A stretch of DNA of 64,000 bases from Rhodospirillales bacterium (GTDB taxonomy: Bacteria > Pseudomonadota > Alphaproteobacteria > SMXQ01): assembly GCA_018666775.1 (NCBI GenBank), contig JABIXC010000017.1, forward strand, positions 248,001 to 312,000, given 5' to 3'. How positions within the stretch are numbered: position 1 is the stretch's first letter; each line of letters opens with the position of its first letter. The notes beneath the pieces are model-generated. The model saw nothing but the letters and a program-made list of their open reading frames with translations. It was not told the DNA's origin and made no database searches. Made by a program: the position numbers and the translations under genes. Positions 38,611-47,295 of this stretch are shown piece by piece.

Positions 38611-39063
38611 CTAGGCCCCCTTCGATGCGCGCTCGATGGCGCTGATGATGCGTGTATAGGTGCCACAACGACAGATGTTGCCATCCATATGGGCAATGAT
38701 CTCGGCGCGGCTGGGCTTGGCGTTGCTGGCCAAAAGCTCTGCGGCCTTCATGATCTGGCCCGATTGACAGTAGCCACACTGGGGAACTTCTTCGGCGACC
38801 CATGCCTTTTGCAAAGGATGGTCCGATGTTTCAGATAATCCCTCAATGGTCACGACGCGCTTTCCAGCGATAGAAGAAACCTCCGTCTGACAAGAGCGAA
38901 CCGCCTTGCCATTGACGTGAACCGTACAAGCCCCGCAGAGACCTGCACCACAACCGTATTTTGTGCCGGTTAGTTGCAGGTGTTCACGGATTGCCCAAAG
39001 CAGCGGCGTTTCAGGTTCGGTTTTAACCGATACCTTTCTGCCGTTCAGGGTAAATGCCACCAT
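38611..39063 (-). CDS. (2Fe-2S) subunit of the molybdenum hydroxylase (IorA-like)
   Basis: The electron-transfer partner of the large subunit, about 150 residues from ATG 39063. It has a plant-type [2Fe-2S] site (TKYGCGAGLCGACTVHVNG and a following Cys). A second cluster site has QCGYCQSGQIM and NICRCGTYTRI. All eight ligand cysteines are present. A GAGG eight bases upstream favours 39063; an upstream GTG at 39099 would add 12 residues. The pair is cotranscribed, and electrons must then pass to a cytochrome or quinone not encoded here. Confidence 0.9.
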   Translation of the reverse strand: MVAFTLNGRKVSVKTEPETPLLWAIREHLQLTGTKYGCGAGLCGACTVHVNGKAVRSCQTEVSSIAGKRVVTIEGLSETSDHPLQKAWVAEEVPQCGYCQSGQIMKAAELLASNAKPSRAEIIAHMDGNICRCGTYTRIISAIERASKGA

Positions 39064-39301
39064 GTTTGAATGCCTCATCTGAATGTTTGTCTCCGCCACG
39101 CAAGCGCAGCCCCATAACCCAATTTTTGAGTCAATTTTAACGGTTCATCAGAGAGGTCGTGAAATAAAAAACTGAAAACAAAGCAAACTGGATGCTTTTA
39201 GGTCTCCCCGCGACCGACGCGGGTTAACCCCCGCTTCTATGGTCAAAACGCTACGCCTGATTGGGAAACCTGTCACGCAAAAACATGCGCAAATAACGAC
39301 T

Positions 39302-41953
39302 TTAAAGTGATTTCAGGCGAACCAGCGCTTCGGTCAGCTTTTCTTTCTGGGCGGTATATTCAGCCAGACGCTCGCGGTTTTCTGCAACCACCGCTTCCGG
39401 GGCTTTTTCAACGAAGCCTTTATTGGCGAGTTTCTTCTCAACCAGCGCCATTTCTTGTTCGGCCTTGGCGATTTCCTTCTTTAACCGGTCCCCTTCCCCA
39501 TCAAGATCAATGATGCCGGCAATGGGCAGGATAAGGGTTGCTTCGTCCAGAACAGATTGCAGGGCCCCTTTGGGAACGTCCCCATCAAGCGCATCAATCG
39601 TTTCAATACGCGCCAATTGGCAGATGGCGGTTTCGTGGGTGTTGAGGCGTTCAAGGGTGGTCCCATTGGCATCTTTGACCAGCAGGGGAATTTTGGCTTT
39701 TGCGGGCACGTTCATTTCAGACCGAACGGTGCGAATTTCAGAAACCAGCTTTATCAGCCAATTGATTGAATCATTCGCAACAGGATCACGCCATGAGTCT
39801 TGAAATTCGGGCCAGTCGGCCGATATCAGGGCAGATTGCCGGTTGGTCCCCAGTTTTTCCCAGAGTTCCTCTGTGACAAAGGGCATAACGGGGTGCAGCA
39901 TTTTCAGAATTTGATCCAGAACCCAGGCGCAGGTGGCGCGGGTTTCCGCTTTGGCGGCTTCGTCATCGCCAATCAGCACGGGTTTGATCAATTCAAGATA
40001 CCAGTCACAAAAGCTGCCCCAGGTGAAATGATAGAGCGCATTCGCAGTTTCGTTGAACCGGTAAGCTTCAATCGTGCCTGAAATGTCTTTTTCGCGGTCC
40101 ATCAATTCCGTGATGATCCAGCGGTTAACCGGTTGGGTGACGGACCCCGGATCGAAGCCATCAATGGGGCGGCATTCGTTCATTTCTGCAAAACGGGCGG
40201 CATTCCAAAGTTTGGTGGTGAAATTCCGGTATCCTTCAACCCTTGCCTCTGACAGGTTGATGTCTGTCCCCTGTGCCGCCATGGCGCACATGGTAAAGCG
40301 CAAGGAATCACAGCCGTATTGATCGATCAGTTCCAGCGGATCAACGACATTGCCCTTTGATTTTGACATTTTTTGGCCCTTGTCATCACGCACCAGGGCA
40401 TGGATGTAGACATCCTTGAACGGGACCTCGTCCATGAAGTGCAGGCCCATCATCACCATGCGGGCAACCCAGAAAAAGATAATGTCGAACCCTGTTACCA
40501 AAACGTCTGTTGGATAATAGCGTTCCAGCGCATCTGTTTTTTCCGGCCAGCCCAGCGTAGAAAAGGGCCAAAGGGCGGATGAAAACCATGTATCAAGCAC
40601 ATCAGGATCACGAATGATGGGGGTTTGGGTTCCATAATGCGCATCTGCCTGGGTTTGGGCACCTGCTTCGTCTTTGGCCACAAAAACGGTGCCGTCCGGG
40701 CCATACCATGCCGGGATTTGATGTCCCCACCAAATTTGGCGGGAAATGCACCAGGGCTGGATGTTGCGCATCCATTCAAAATACGTGTTTTCCCAATGTT
40801 TTGGCACAAACCGCATTTTTTCGTCTTCGACCGCCTTGATGGCAGGTCCGGCCAGGGTTTCAGCATCGACAAACCATTGATCGGTCAACCACGGCTCCAA
40901 CACGGTTCCAGACCGATCCCCATGGGGCACCGCATGTTGGTGGTCTTCGATTTTTTCAACCAAACCAAGGCGTTCCATTTCAGCGACGATTTTTTTGCGG
41001 GCTTCAAAGCAGTCCATGCCCCGGTAAGCTTCGGGGACGCCATCGTTGAGACAGCCATTGGCATCAAGGATGTTGATCCGTTCCAAATCATGACGCTTGC
41101 CGACCTCAAAATCGTTGAAATCATGGGCCGGGGTGATTTTGACGGCACCAGAGCCAGTTTCCGGATCGGCATAGTCATCGCCAACAATTTTAATGGTCCG
41201 GCCAACAATGGGCAAAATGGCGTTTTTGCCGATTAAATCCTTGTACCGATCATCATCGGGATGAACCGCAATGCCGCTGTCACCCAGCATGGTTTCAGGC
41301 CGAGTTGTGGCAATGGTTATATGTTTATTATCAATGCCTTCTACGGGGTATTTAAAGTGCCATAGATGGCCATTTGTCTCGACTTGCTGAACCTCTAGAT
41401 CGCTGACAGCGGTGCCAAGTTTGGTATCCCAATTGACCAAACGTTTATCGCGATAAATCAGCCCTTCTTGATGAAGTTTTACGAAGACTTCACGCACGGC
41501 TTCTGACAGGCCATCATCAAGGGTAAAGCGTTCCCGTGCCCAGTCAGGCGATGCGCCCAGACGGCGCAATTGTTCTGTGATGGTATTGCCCGATTGGGCC
41601 TTCCATTCCCAGACTTTGTCGACAAAGCCACCGCGCCCTAAATCGTGGCGGGAAATACCGTTTTCTTCCAATTGGCGTTCCACCACCATTTGGGTGGCAA
41701 TCCCCGCATGATCGGTGCCGGGCTGCCACAGCGTGTCGCGCCCACGCATGCGATTGTAGCGGGTTAGAATATCCTGCAGCGTAAAGGTCAGTGCATGGCC
41801 AATGTGCAAGCTGCCCGTCACATTGGGAGGCGGCATCATGATGGTATAGGGATCGCCAGACGCGGAACCGTTGGCAGCAAAGGCGCCGGATTTTTCCCAC
41901 TGTGCGTAATGTCGTGCCTCGACCTCGTTTGGCCGATAAGTTTTTTCCAGCAT
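39302..41953 (-). CDS. valS: Valyl-tRNA synthetase
   Basis: A class I synthetase of 883 residues. The HIGH motif is GSLHIGHALTFTLQD and the KMSKS motif is GQKMSKSKGNVVDP. The editing domain lies between them (about residues 190-340), and the tRNA-binding coiled coil is at the C-terminus (EGDRLKKEIAKAEQEMALV onward). It lies downstream of popZ on the same strand, as in many alphaproteobacteria. No T-box-like leader fits in the 70-base gap. The 202 bases after its stop, up to the Mo-hydroxylase start, contain no convincing gene and only an imperfect GC-rich hairpin. Confidence 0.97.
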   Translation of the reverse strand: MLEKTYRPNEVEARHYAQWEKSGAFAANGSASGDPYTIMMPPPNVTGSLHIGHALTFTLQDILTRYNRMRGRDTLWQPGTDHAGIATQMVVERQLEENGISRHDLGRGGFVDKVWEWKAQSGNTITEQLRRLGASPDWARERFTLDDGLSEAVREVFVKLHQEGLIYRDKRLVNWDTKLGTAVSDLEVQQVETNGHLWHFKYPVEGIDNKHITIATTRPETMLGDSGIAVHPDDDRYKDLIGKNAILPIVGRTIKIVGDDYADPETGSGAVKITPAHDFNDFEVGKRHDLERINILDANGCLNDGVPEAYRGMDCFEARKKIVAEMERLGLVEKIEDHQHAVPHGDRSGTVLEPWLTDQWFVDAETLAGPAIKAVEDEKMRFVPKHWENTYFEWMRNIQPWCISRQIWWGHQIPAWYGPDGTVFVAKDEAGAQTQADAHYGTQTPIIRDPDVLDTWFSSALWPFSTLGWPEKTDALERYYPTDVLVTGFDIIFFWVARMVMMGLHFMDEVPFKDVYIHALVRDDKGQKMSKSKGNVVDPLELIDQYGCDSLRFTMCAMAAQGTDINLSEARVEGYRNFTTKLWNAARFAEMNECRPIDGFDPGSVTQPVNRWIITELMDREKDISGTIEAYRFNETANALYHFTWGSFCDWYLELIKPVLIGDDEAAKAETRATCAWVLDQILKMLHPVMPFVTEELWEKLGTNRQSALISADWPEFQDSWRDPVANDSINWLIKLVSEIRTVRSEMNVPAKAKIPLLVKDANGTTLERLNTHETAICQLARIETIDALDGDVPKGALQSVLDEATLILPIAGIIDLDGEGDRLKKEIAKAEQEMALVEKKLANKGFVEKAPEAVVAENRERLAEYTAQKEKLTEALVRLKSL

Positions 41954-42023
41954 TGCTGGGGGTTCCAGTCTTTTTAAAAATTAATAAACACCACCTCGGA
42001 CGGGTGGTGCAAAGGGGCTGATT

Positions 42024-42728
42024 TTACGTGTCTTCAGCCCGGTTGACCATCCGCTGGATTTCTTTTTTGACAAGATGATCCACCAATTCCGGCAGATTAG
42101 CATCAAGCCAATCCTTCAACAGGGGCCTTAGCATGTCACGGACAAGGTCCTCAAGGGTATTTCCACGACCCGTGATGCCCATATTGCCCGTGGTCTGGGG
42201 TTCCTGGTCAAGGGCTTGGGCCAATTGGCCAAGGGCTGAGGTCGAAGCCACAGCCGTTGCCGCCGATATCGATATAATGCCGGCTTCAAGCTGATCAGGG
42301 ACCGGTGCTGGTGCTGGTTCAGGCGCAGGTTCAGGAGCGACTGCTTCTGGTTCAGGTTCCGGCTCTGGTGTTTCTTCTTCCGCTGCTGCTTCTGGTTCTT
42401 CTTCAACAACGTCTGTTAATTCAAGAACTTCTTCTTCTGCGGCCTCTGGGGCTGCTTCCGGTGCTGCTTCAGCAACTTCGGGTTCTGGCTCTGGCTCAGG
42501 GGCGGCTTCCTCTGCTGGTTCGGCGGCTTCGGGTTCAGGGGCAGCTTCAGCCTCAGGCGCAGCTTCAGCGTCTTCGGGTGCGGCCTCTGCTTTTACAGCT
42601 GCTTCGCCCTCGCCTTCAGGAGCCGCTTCGCCTTCTCCACCTTCTTCATCATTTTCAGAAATGATGCGGCGGATGGAGGCAAGGATTTCCTCCATCGTCG
42701 GCTCTTGATCTGTTTCCTTTTCGCTCAT
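42024..42728 (-). CDS. popZ: Polar organizing protein PopZ (DUF2497 family)
   Basis: PopZ self-assembles at the cell pole and tethers the chromosome partition complex. The N-terminal helix EPTMEEILASIRRIISEND (recruitment module) and the C-terminal oligomerisation helices LEDLVRDMLRPLLKDWLDAN and LVDHLVKKEIQRM are both typical. Between them is a linker of about 130 residues built almost entirely of Glu, Pro and Ala, which is the family's disordered acidic spacer but unusually long here. The ATG at 42728 is chosen because it opens the conserved part. Its neighbours tolC upstream and valS downstream match other alphaproteobacteria. Confidence 0.92.
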   Translation of the reverse strand: MSEKETDQEPTMEEILASIRRIISENDEEGGEGEAAPEGEGEAAVKAEAAPEDAEAAPEAEAAPEPEAAEPAEEAAPEPEPEPEVAEAAPEAAPEAAEEEVLELTDVVEEEPEAAAEEETPEPEPEPEAVAPEPAPEPAPAPVPDQLEAGIISISAATAVASTSALGQLAQALDQEPQTTGNMGITGRGNTLEDLVRDMLRPLLKDWLDANLPELVDHLVKKEIQRMVNRAEDT

Positions 42729-42967
42729 ATTCCAGTCCGGTCGCTGCCACACATCAATCGAAGATCAATTGAAACGTGGCGTAGAGTGTCCTTTTGTGAA
42801 GGTATTATGGTTAATGCCCCTAAAGCAATGTAACAAAATAATAAAAGGATCGTAAACATTTAGGCGCATCAACCATTTGATATGTCATTTTATTTCCAAA
42901 ATGATGCCGGAAATTCTGAAAAACCCCAATCATTCAGGCGATTTTCAGGCATTAAACCAGCATTTTC

Positions 42968-44287
42968 CTATTTTCCTTTTTTTTCACCATTGAACGTAAC
43001 GGGAAGCTGAAGATTTTCTGCGGTCAACGTTCCGACGGATTGTTTCAGCTCGAACCGGGCAACCAGTTCTTCGCGTTCTGATCGCACCAGGCTGACCCTT
43101 GAATCCAGCAGCTCTTGTTCTGCATCAAGAACATCAAGCACGGTGCGCGAACCGACCAGTGCTTCGCGTTGCACGCCGTCCAGCGCAATTTTGTTGGCGC
43201 GCACCTCGGCCCGGAAAGAGTCGACAATCGCCCGTGCCGTTTGCAGCTTGATCCATGAAGTGGCCGCACCTTCAATGGCAACGCGTTTGGCATTGTCCAG
43301 TTCTTCCCGACGCTGGATGGCGGTTTCCTTGGATGCCCGTAACCGCGAATAGACATCCCCCGCCTGATACAGGGGAATGGTCAATTTTGCCATCAGCTCG
43401 GCTGTATCGCGCTTTGTGACAGAAGAGGATGTGTTTTCTTCTTTGGTGTACGTACCTTCCAGTTCCAGTTCCGGAAATAATTCGCCTCTGATCAAGCCAA
43501 TATTGTGTTCGGCCGACAAGACATTGTAATGGGCCTGGATGACGTTTGGATTGATATTTTCTGCAAGGCTTATGGCTTCTTCTGAATTGCTTGGCAGCTC
43601 AAGTTTAAGGGTCGGCTGTTTCAAAGTGCCCGGCGCATCACCGATAATTCTTTTATAATTGGCAATAACACTGACATAGGTGCCTTGAGCCCTAATCAGG
43701 TCGGCCTTCGCACCTGCATGGCGCGCTTCGGCTTGGGCAACGTCAGTTTGGGTGATTTCGCCTACCTGAAAGCGATCCTTGGCAGCCTGTAACTGGCGGG
43801 CAACCCGGCGTTCATTCCGCTGGTTCAATTCCAAAACGGCTTTATCACGAACAACATTCATATAAGCCCCGACCGCTTTGATCAAAAGGCTTTGTTCTGT
43901 GGCATGGAGATTGGCCTGTTGCGATGCAACCCGCGCTTTGGCACGGCGGGTCTCACTTAGGGTGCGAAAGCCACGAAACAGGGGTTGGGTGATGGACAGC
44001 GTCCCTGTTTTTGGGTGGCGGGTTGCCGTCGATGTGTTCGAATCAACCTGTTCAACGCCGGTTTCACCGGTAATCTCGATGGTCGGTTTCCAATTGGCTA
44101 AAGCCTGGGGAATTTCTTCATCAACGGCGCGAAGCGCTGCGCGTTGGCTCAGGAGTTCAGGGTTGGTGGCATAGGCCTTGGCCAGAGATTCAATAATGGT
44201 TTCAGCCCCGGCATTGGAGATGGGGCTCGCCCAAATAAGTCCGGCTATCAGAAGGCTGCCCGCAAAACGATCACATGCATTCATCAA
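42968..44287 (-). CDS. tolC: TolC-family outer-membrane efflux/secretion channel
   Basis: A 439-residue outer-membrane factor. A signal peptide ends near SNAGA-ETI. Two structural repeats of long helices with beta strands follow. Landmarks are ALANWKPTIEITGETG, LSITQPLFRGFRT and a second KLTIPLYQAGDVYSRLR; ALVGSRTVLDVLDAEQEL lies in the last helical part. The trimer would serve type I secretion or drug efflux; no inner-membrane partner is adjacent. It is downstream of the isoaspartyl-methyltransferase-like gene by five bases. Confidence 0.93.
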   Translation of the reverse strand: MMNACDRFAGSLLIAGLIWASPISNAGAETIIESLAKAYATNPELLSQRAALRAVDEEIPQALANWKPTIEITGETGVEQVDSNTSTATRHPKTGTLSITQPLFRGFRTLSETRRAKARVASQQANLHATEQSLLIKAVGAYMNVVRDKAVLELNQRNERRVARQLQAAKDRFQVGEITQTDVAQAEARHAGAKADLIRAQGTYVSVIANYKRIIGDAPGTLKQPTLKLELPSNSEEAISLAENINPNVIQAHYNVLSAEHNIGLIRGELFPELELEGTYTKEENTSSSVTKRDTAELMAKLTIPLYQAGDVYSRLRASKETAIQRREELDNAKRVAIEGAATSWIKLQTARAIVDSFRAEVRANKIALDGVQREALVGSRTVLDVLDAEQELLDSRVSLVRSEREELVARFELKQSVGTLTAENLQLPVTFNGEKKGK

Positions 44288-44292
44288 CTCAC

Positions 44293-44949
44293 CTAAAAAA
44301 CAAAACTGGGTTTGGGTTCAAAATCTGGCAAAAGGGGCAGAGCTGAATCGAACAAAACACGCTGTCCGATGGTTCCATTTTCATTTTGCGCCAAAGTGCC
44401 ATGTCCCAAACCCTGAGACTTTGACACAATTGCTGCAAGCCGGCCGCCATCAGACAATTGATTTAAAATTGCCGGAGGAATTTCCGGGACCGCACCGCTG
44501 AATATAATCACGTCATAGGGTGCCTGTGCCGCAAAGCCCTCATTTAGTGGGGATTCGATGACAACAACGTTGTCTATTTCTTTTTCTTCCATGATGCGGG
44601 TGGCATTGGCCCCAAGGGTGGGATCGCATTCCAGGGCCACGACCGTGGCACCAAGGTTGGCACAGACAGCCGCTGTGTATCCGGATCCACAGCCAATATC
44701 CAAAATAACATCATCGGGGCCAATATTTGCTGCCTGGAGCAGCCGGGCCATAACCATGGGTTCCATCAAATATCTGCCCTGCCCAAGGGAAATGTCTTCG
44801 TCCACATAGGCAATGCCCTGATGGGATGGTTGGATAAAACATTCACGCGCAACGCAACCCATCGCGGTAAGCACACGTTCATCAGTTATCCCGTTGGGGC
44901 GTAACTGATTTTCAACCATGTTTTGGCGGGCAACATCAAAATTTATCAT
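44293..44949 (-). CDS. Isoaspartyl-methyltransferase-like SAM enzyme (second copy)
   Basis: A 218-residue SAM-dependent methyltransferase of the Pcm superfamily. SAM motif I is ILDIGCGSGYTAAVCA, and the acidic loop VVALECDPTLGANAT follows. It differs from the first Pcm at the substrate-site segment, which reads GRYLMEPMVMARLLQAAN instead of [15 protein letters not shown]. Its target may therefore not be isoaspartate. ATG 44949 opens the conserved MINFDVARQNMVENQLRP; the longer frame to 45030 is unsupported. It is coupled to tolC, a linkage recurrent in alphaproteobacteria. Confidence 0.82.
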   Translation of the reverse strand: MINFDVARQNMVENQLRPNGITDERVLTAMGCVARECFIQPSHQGIAYVDEDISLGQGRYLMEPMVMARLLQAANIGPDDVILDIGCGSGYTAAVCANLGATVVALECDPTLGANATRIMEEKEIDNVVVIESPLNEGFAAQAPYDVIIFSGAVPEIPPAILNQLSDGGRLAAIVSKSQGLGHGTLAQNENGTIGQRVLFDSALPLLPDFEPKPSFVF

Positions 44950-45184
44950 GTGAGACCCAGTCTTCCAATCAGCAGCATTAATCTTAAGGGGCCACAAACC
45001 CCACCCCGGCCTATATACTTGGCAACACACGTGAATACAATGAAATGGTTGATGAAATGTTGCGTCTTATCTGTGCTTGGCCAGTGTCGGGTGACTTACG
45101 GGGCTTGACCATAAACAGGCCGGGCCCTATATCTCTGGGCCCAATTGTTGCCTGCCCTTTTTGGCAACGTACGGTCTATCAGGC

Positions 45185-45258
45185 GGCCGGATAGCATAGT
45201 GGTGATGCACGGGATTGCAAATCCTGTTACGCCGGTTCGATTCCGGCTCCGGCCTCCA
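45185..45258 (+). tRNA. tRNA-Cys (anticodon GCA)
   Basis: The acceptor stem is GGCCGGA with TCCGGCC. The anticodon stem-loop is CGGGA-TTGCAAA-TCCTG, anticodon GCA. The T arm is GCCGG/CCGGC. The discriminator is U, as required for cysteine, and the CCA is encoded. It has 74 bases. A terminator follows. Confidence 0.96.
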
Positions 45259-45281
45259 ATTCCCCCCGCTCTGACATATAA

Positions 45282-45311
45282 AAAAAGCCGGATATAAAGC
45301 CCGGGCTTTTT
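45282..45311 (+). terminator. Terminator after tRNA-Cys
   Basis: An A-rich stem, AAAAGCC-GG pairing with CC(G)GGCTTTT (one bulged G), is followed by T residues, 24 bases after the tRNA-Cys end. Confidence 0.7.
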
Positions 45312-45449
45312 GAAAAATTAAACAAGTTGAGACTTGTTAAGCGTAAGATATTGACATGTTTTGACGATGTTTGTGCCGATGACGACGTTTGGACTAGCAT
45401 CAGCTCAGGGCTTTTGGTATAAGGCCGCGCAGTTATACAATGTGTTTAT

Positions 45450-45525
45450 TCCCCGGTAGCTCAGTTGGTAGAGCGGGTGGCTGTTAACCACCATGTCGCT
45501 GGTTCGAGTCCGGCCCGGGGAGCCA
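45450..45525 (+). tRNA. tRNA-Asn (anticodon GUU)
   Basis: The acceptor stem is TCCCCGG with CCGGGGA. The D arm is GCTC/GAGC, the anticodon stem GGTGG/CCACC with loop CTGTTAA (anticodon GTT), and the T arm GCTGG/CCGGC. The discriminator is G and the CCA is encoded. It has 76 bases. It is separated from tRNA-Cys by 191 bases holding a terminator and probably its own promoter. Confidence 0.96.
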
Positions 45526-45532
45526 CTTCAAG

Positions 45533-45573
45533 ATAAAGGGTTCGGTCTTTTTTGGCCGAACCCTTTATTTTTT
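45533..45573 (+). terminator. Terminator after tRNA-Asn
   Basis: A perfect 13-bp stem (45533-45545 with 45556-45568) encloses a 10-base loop and is followed by a T-rich run. It starts seven bases after the tRNA. Confidence 0.9.
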
Positions 45574-45720
45574 GTACGTTTGAAGTGACAAAATATCCAA
45601 ATAGGCCGATAATAGCCGTGCACATTGCAGAGATTTTAGAATGAGTTGGCCGGGAGCTTTATACAAAACCGTAGTTTCTAAACATCCGGTGGCCCGCCCT
45701 CTTAACATAGGGAGAGGTAA

Positions 45721-47028
45721 ATGCAGTTTTCAAAACAATTGCGTCTTGGGCTTTTGGCTCTGGGCTTTGGATTGGCATCAAGCTTTGCGGGTGGAACGCC
45801 TGCTAATGCGGATGCGGTTAAAGATTTTTATAAAAATAAAAAGGGTACCATGGTCATCGGCTCTTCGGTCGGGGGTGGTTACAACCAATATGGTCGCCTG
45901 ATTGCGAAACATATTAGCCGCCATGTTCCAGGCAATCCGGAATTTGTTCCGAGAAACCTACCGGGTGCATCGGGCCGTCGTGCTTTGGCTTATATCGTTA
46001 ATGTCGCCCCTGCTGATGGTGCGACCATTGGCATCATCGGCCGTAATGCCCATTTCGATGCTCTGATGCGTGGCAAAGCCCACAAATCTATCAAGGTGGA
46101 CCCAACCAAGATGGTTTGGCTGGGCAGTGCCAACAGCGAAGTATCCCTTTGCGTTAGCTGGCGCGCTTCTGGCATCAAAAACCTGAGCGAGACCGGGACC
46201 AAAGGCATGGTGATTGGTTCTTCGGGGCCTAATGCAACAGATACGTTGATGGCCCGTGTGTTGAACAAGGTTGCCGGCAGCAAGATCAAGGTGATTTTGG
46301 GCTATCCCGGATCAACGGAAGTTCATCTGGCCATGGAACGGGGTGAAGTGACGGGCCGTTGTGGTCTTGGTTGGGCATCCATTGTGTCGCGCTATTACCG
46401 TTGGGTCAAAAACAAGAAGATCAATCTGTTGGTGCAGCTTGCCAATAAAAAGCACCCCGATCTTCCCAACGTGCCGTTCATCATGGATTTTGCGAAGAAC
46501 GAAGAAGAACGCCAAATGCTTCGCATGTTCACCACGCCTAATGAAATGGGCCGGCCTTTCTTCATGCGTGAAGGGGTTCCTGCAGACCGGGTAAAGGTTC
46601 TTCAAGCGGCATTTATGGCCGCTTTGAGCGATCCTAAATTGTTGAAAGATGCAAAAACGATGCATCTGGCAATTTCCCCCTTGTCTGGTAAAGCCGCAGC
46701 GAAATTGGTGAAACAGGTCTACGCGACCCCACCCAAAGTCCTGAAAATGGTACGCGCAATCATCAACAGCAAAGAAAAGCTGGAAAGCCGTACGGTTAAC
46801 TGGAAGATCGTTACGGGCACCATCACCAAGATCAAAAACCGTGGCAAGTTTACCTTCAAAATTGCGGGCAAGAAAAAGACCTACAAAAGCAAAATGAAGA
46901 AGCGCTATACCAAGATTAAGATCAACGGCAAAAAAGCCAAAAGCAAAAAAGTCAAAAAAGGCATGGTTTGCAAAATTTGGTACGAAGGCAACAAATCAAC
47001 TGCCGGCCGGGTTGAATGCACTAAATAA
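45721..47028 (+). CDS. Bug/TTT-type periplasmic binding protein with extra C-terminal lysine-rich domain
   Basis: A 435-residue secreted protein. The signal peptide ends at TPANA-DAV (residues 1-30). Residues about 40-345 form a tripartite-tricarboxylate-transporter (Bug) binding protein. Landmarks are VIGSSVGGGYNQYGRLIA, the PRNLPGASGRRALAYI loop that contacts carboxylate ligands, VILGYPGSTEVHLAMERGEV and TTPNEMGRPFFMREGVP. After it, residues about 362-435 form an additional lysine-rich module with alternating beta-like pattern and the phrase INGKKAKSKKVKKGMVCKIW. It resembles small OB-type (DUF5666-like) domains. No TctA/TctB membrane genes are adjacent. The AGGGAGAGG ribosome site is strong. 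The substrate is unknown. Confidence 0.82.
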   Translation: MQFSKQLRLGLLALGFGLASSFAGGTPANADAVKDFYKNKKGTMVIGSSVGGGYNQYGRLIAKHISRHVPGNPEFVPRNLPGASGRRALAYIVNVAPADGATIGIIGRNAHFDALMRGKAHKSIKVDPTKMVWLGSANSEVSLCVSWRASGIKNLSETGTKGMVIGSSGPNATDTLMARVLNKVAGSKIKVILGYPGSTEVHLAMERGEVTGRCGLGWASIVSRYYRWVKNKKINLLVQLANKKHPDLPNVPFIMDFAKNEEERQMLRMFTTPNEMGRPFFMREGVPADRVKVLQAAFMAALSDPKLLKDAKTMHLAISPLSGKAAAKLVKQVYATPPKVLKMVRAIINSKEKLESRTVNWKIVTGTITKIKNRGKFTFKIAGKKKTYKSKMKKRYTKIKINGKKAKSKKVKKGMVCKIWYEGNKSTAGRVECTK

Positions 47029-47049
47029 GTTTTTTTCACTAAGTTCTTT

Positions 47050-47083
47050 AAAGGCCGCTGATTAATTCAGCGGCCTTTTTTTT
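47050..47083 (+). terminator. Terminator after the Bug protein gene
   Basis: AAAGGCCGCTGA pairs with TCAGCGGCCTTT around a 5-base loop and is followed by further T residues, 21 bases after the stop codon. Confidence 0.92.
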
Positions 47084-47295
47084 ATTCCTTAATCCTTTTT
47101 TGTTTCTGCTTTTTAAATACCTTTTTTCTTTTGAAACGCACCACATTGTTGCGACTAAGTATCAATACGATACATGAAATATTTCAATGCCTTAGGCGGG
47201 GAAAATTAATTAAAAATTTAGGAAAATGAGAGACAAATATAAAAGAGGAAACATATCAAAATATTTTGAACCATTAGGGATCAGGAGCATCGACA

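Noticed and set aside
39100-39301. Possible small RNA or gene in the 202-base gap between valS and the Mo-hydroxylase genes
   Set aside because: Only an imperfect GC-rich inverted repeat is visible and no open frame with a ribosome site; it may just hold the promoter and the valS 3' end.
40625-41236. A 203-codon open frame on the plus strand inside valS
   Set aside because: It is antisense to conserved valS sequence, has no recognisable domain and no ribosome site.
42305-42664. A Leu-rich 119-codon frame antisense to popZ
   Set aside because: It is the complement of the Glu-Pro-Ala repeat region, so its composition is a by-product.
42805-42830. A TTTA-N6-TTAAC sequence upstream of popZ as a CtrA site
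   Set aside because: The spacing is one base short of the CtrA consensus TTAA-N7-TTAA and one half-site is mismatched.
45185-45525. tRNA genes as integration sites for a mobile element
   Set aside because: No integrase, no direct repeat of a tRNA 3' end and no phage-like genes are seen in the flanking DNA.
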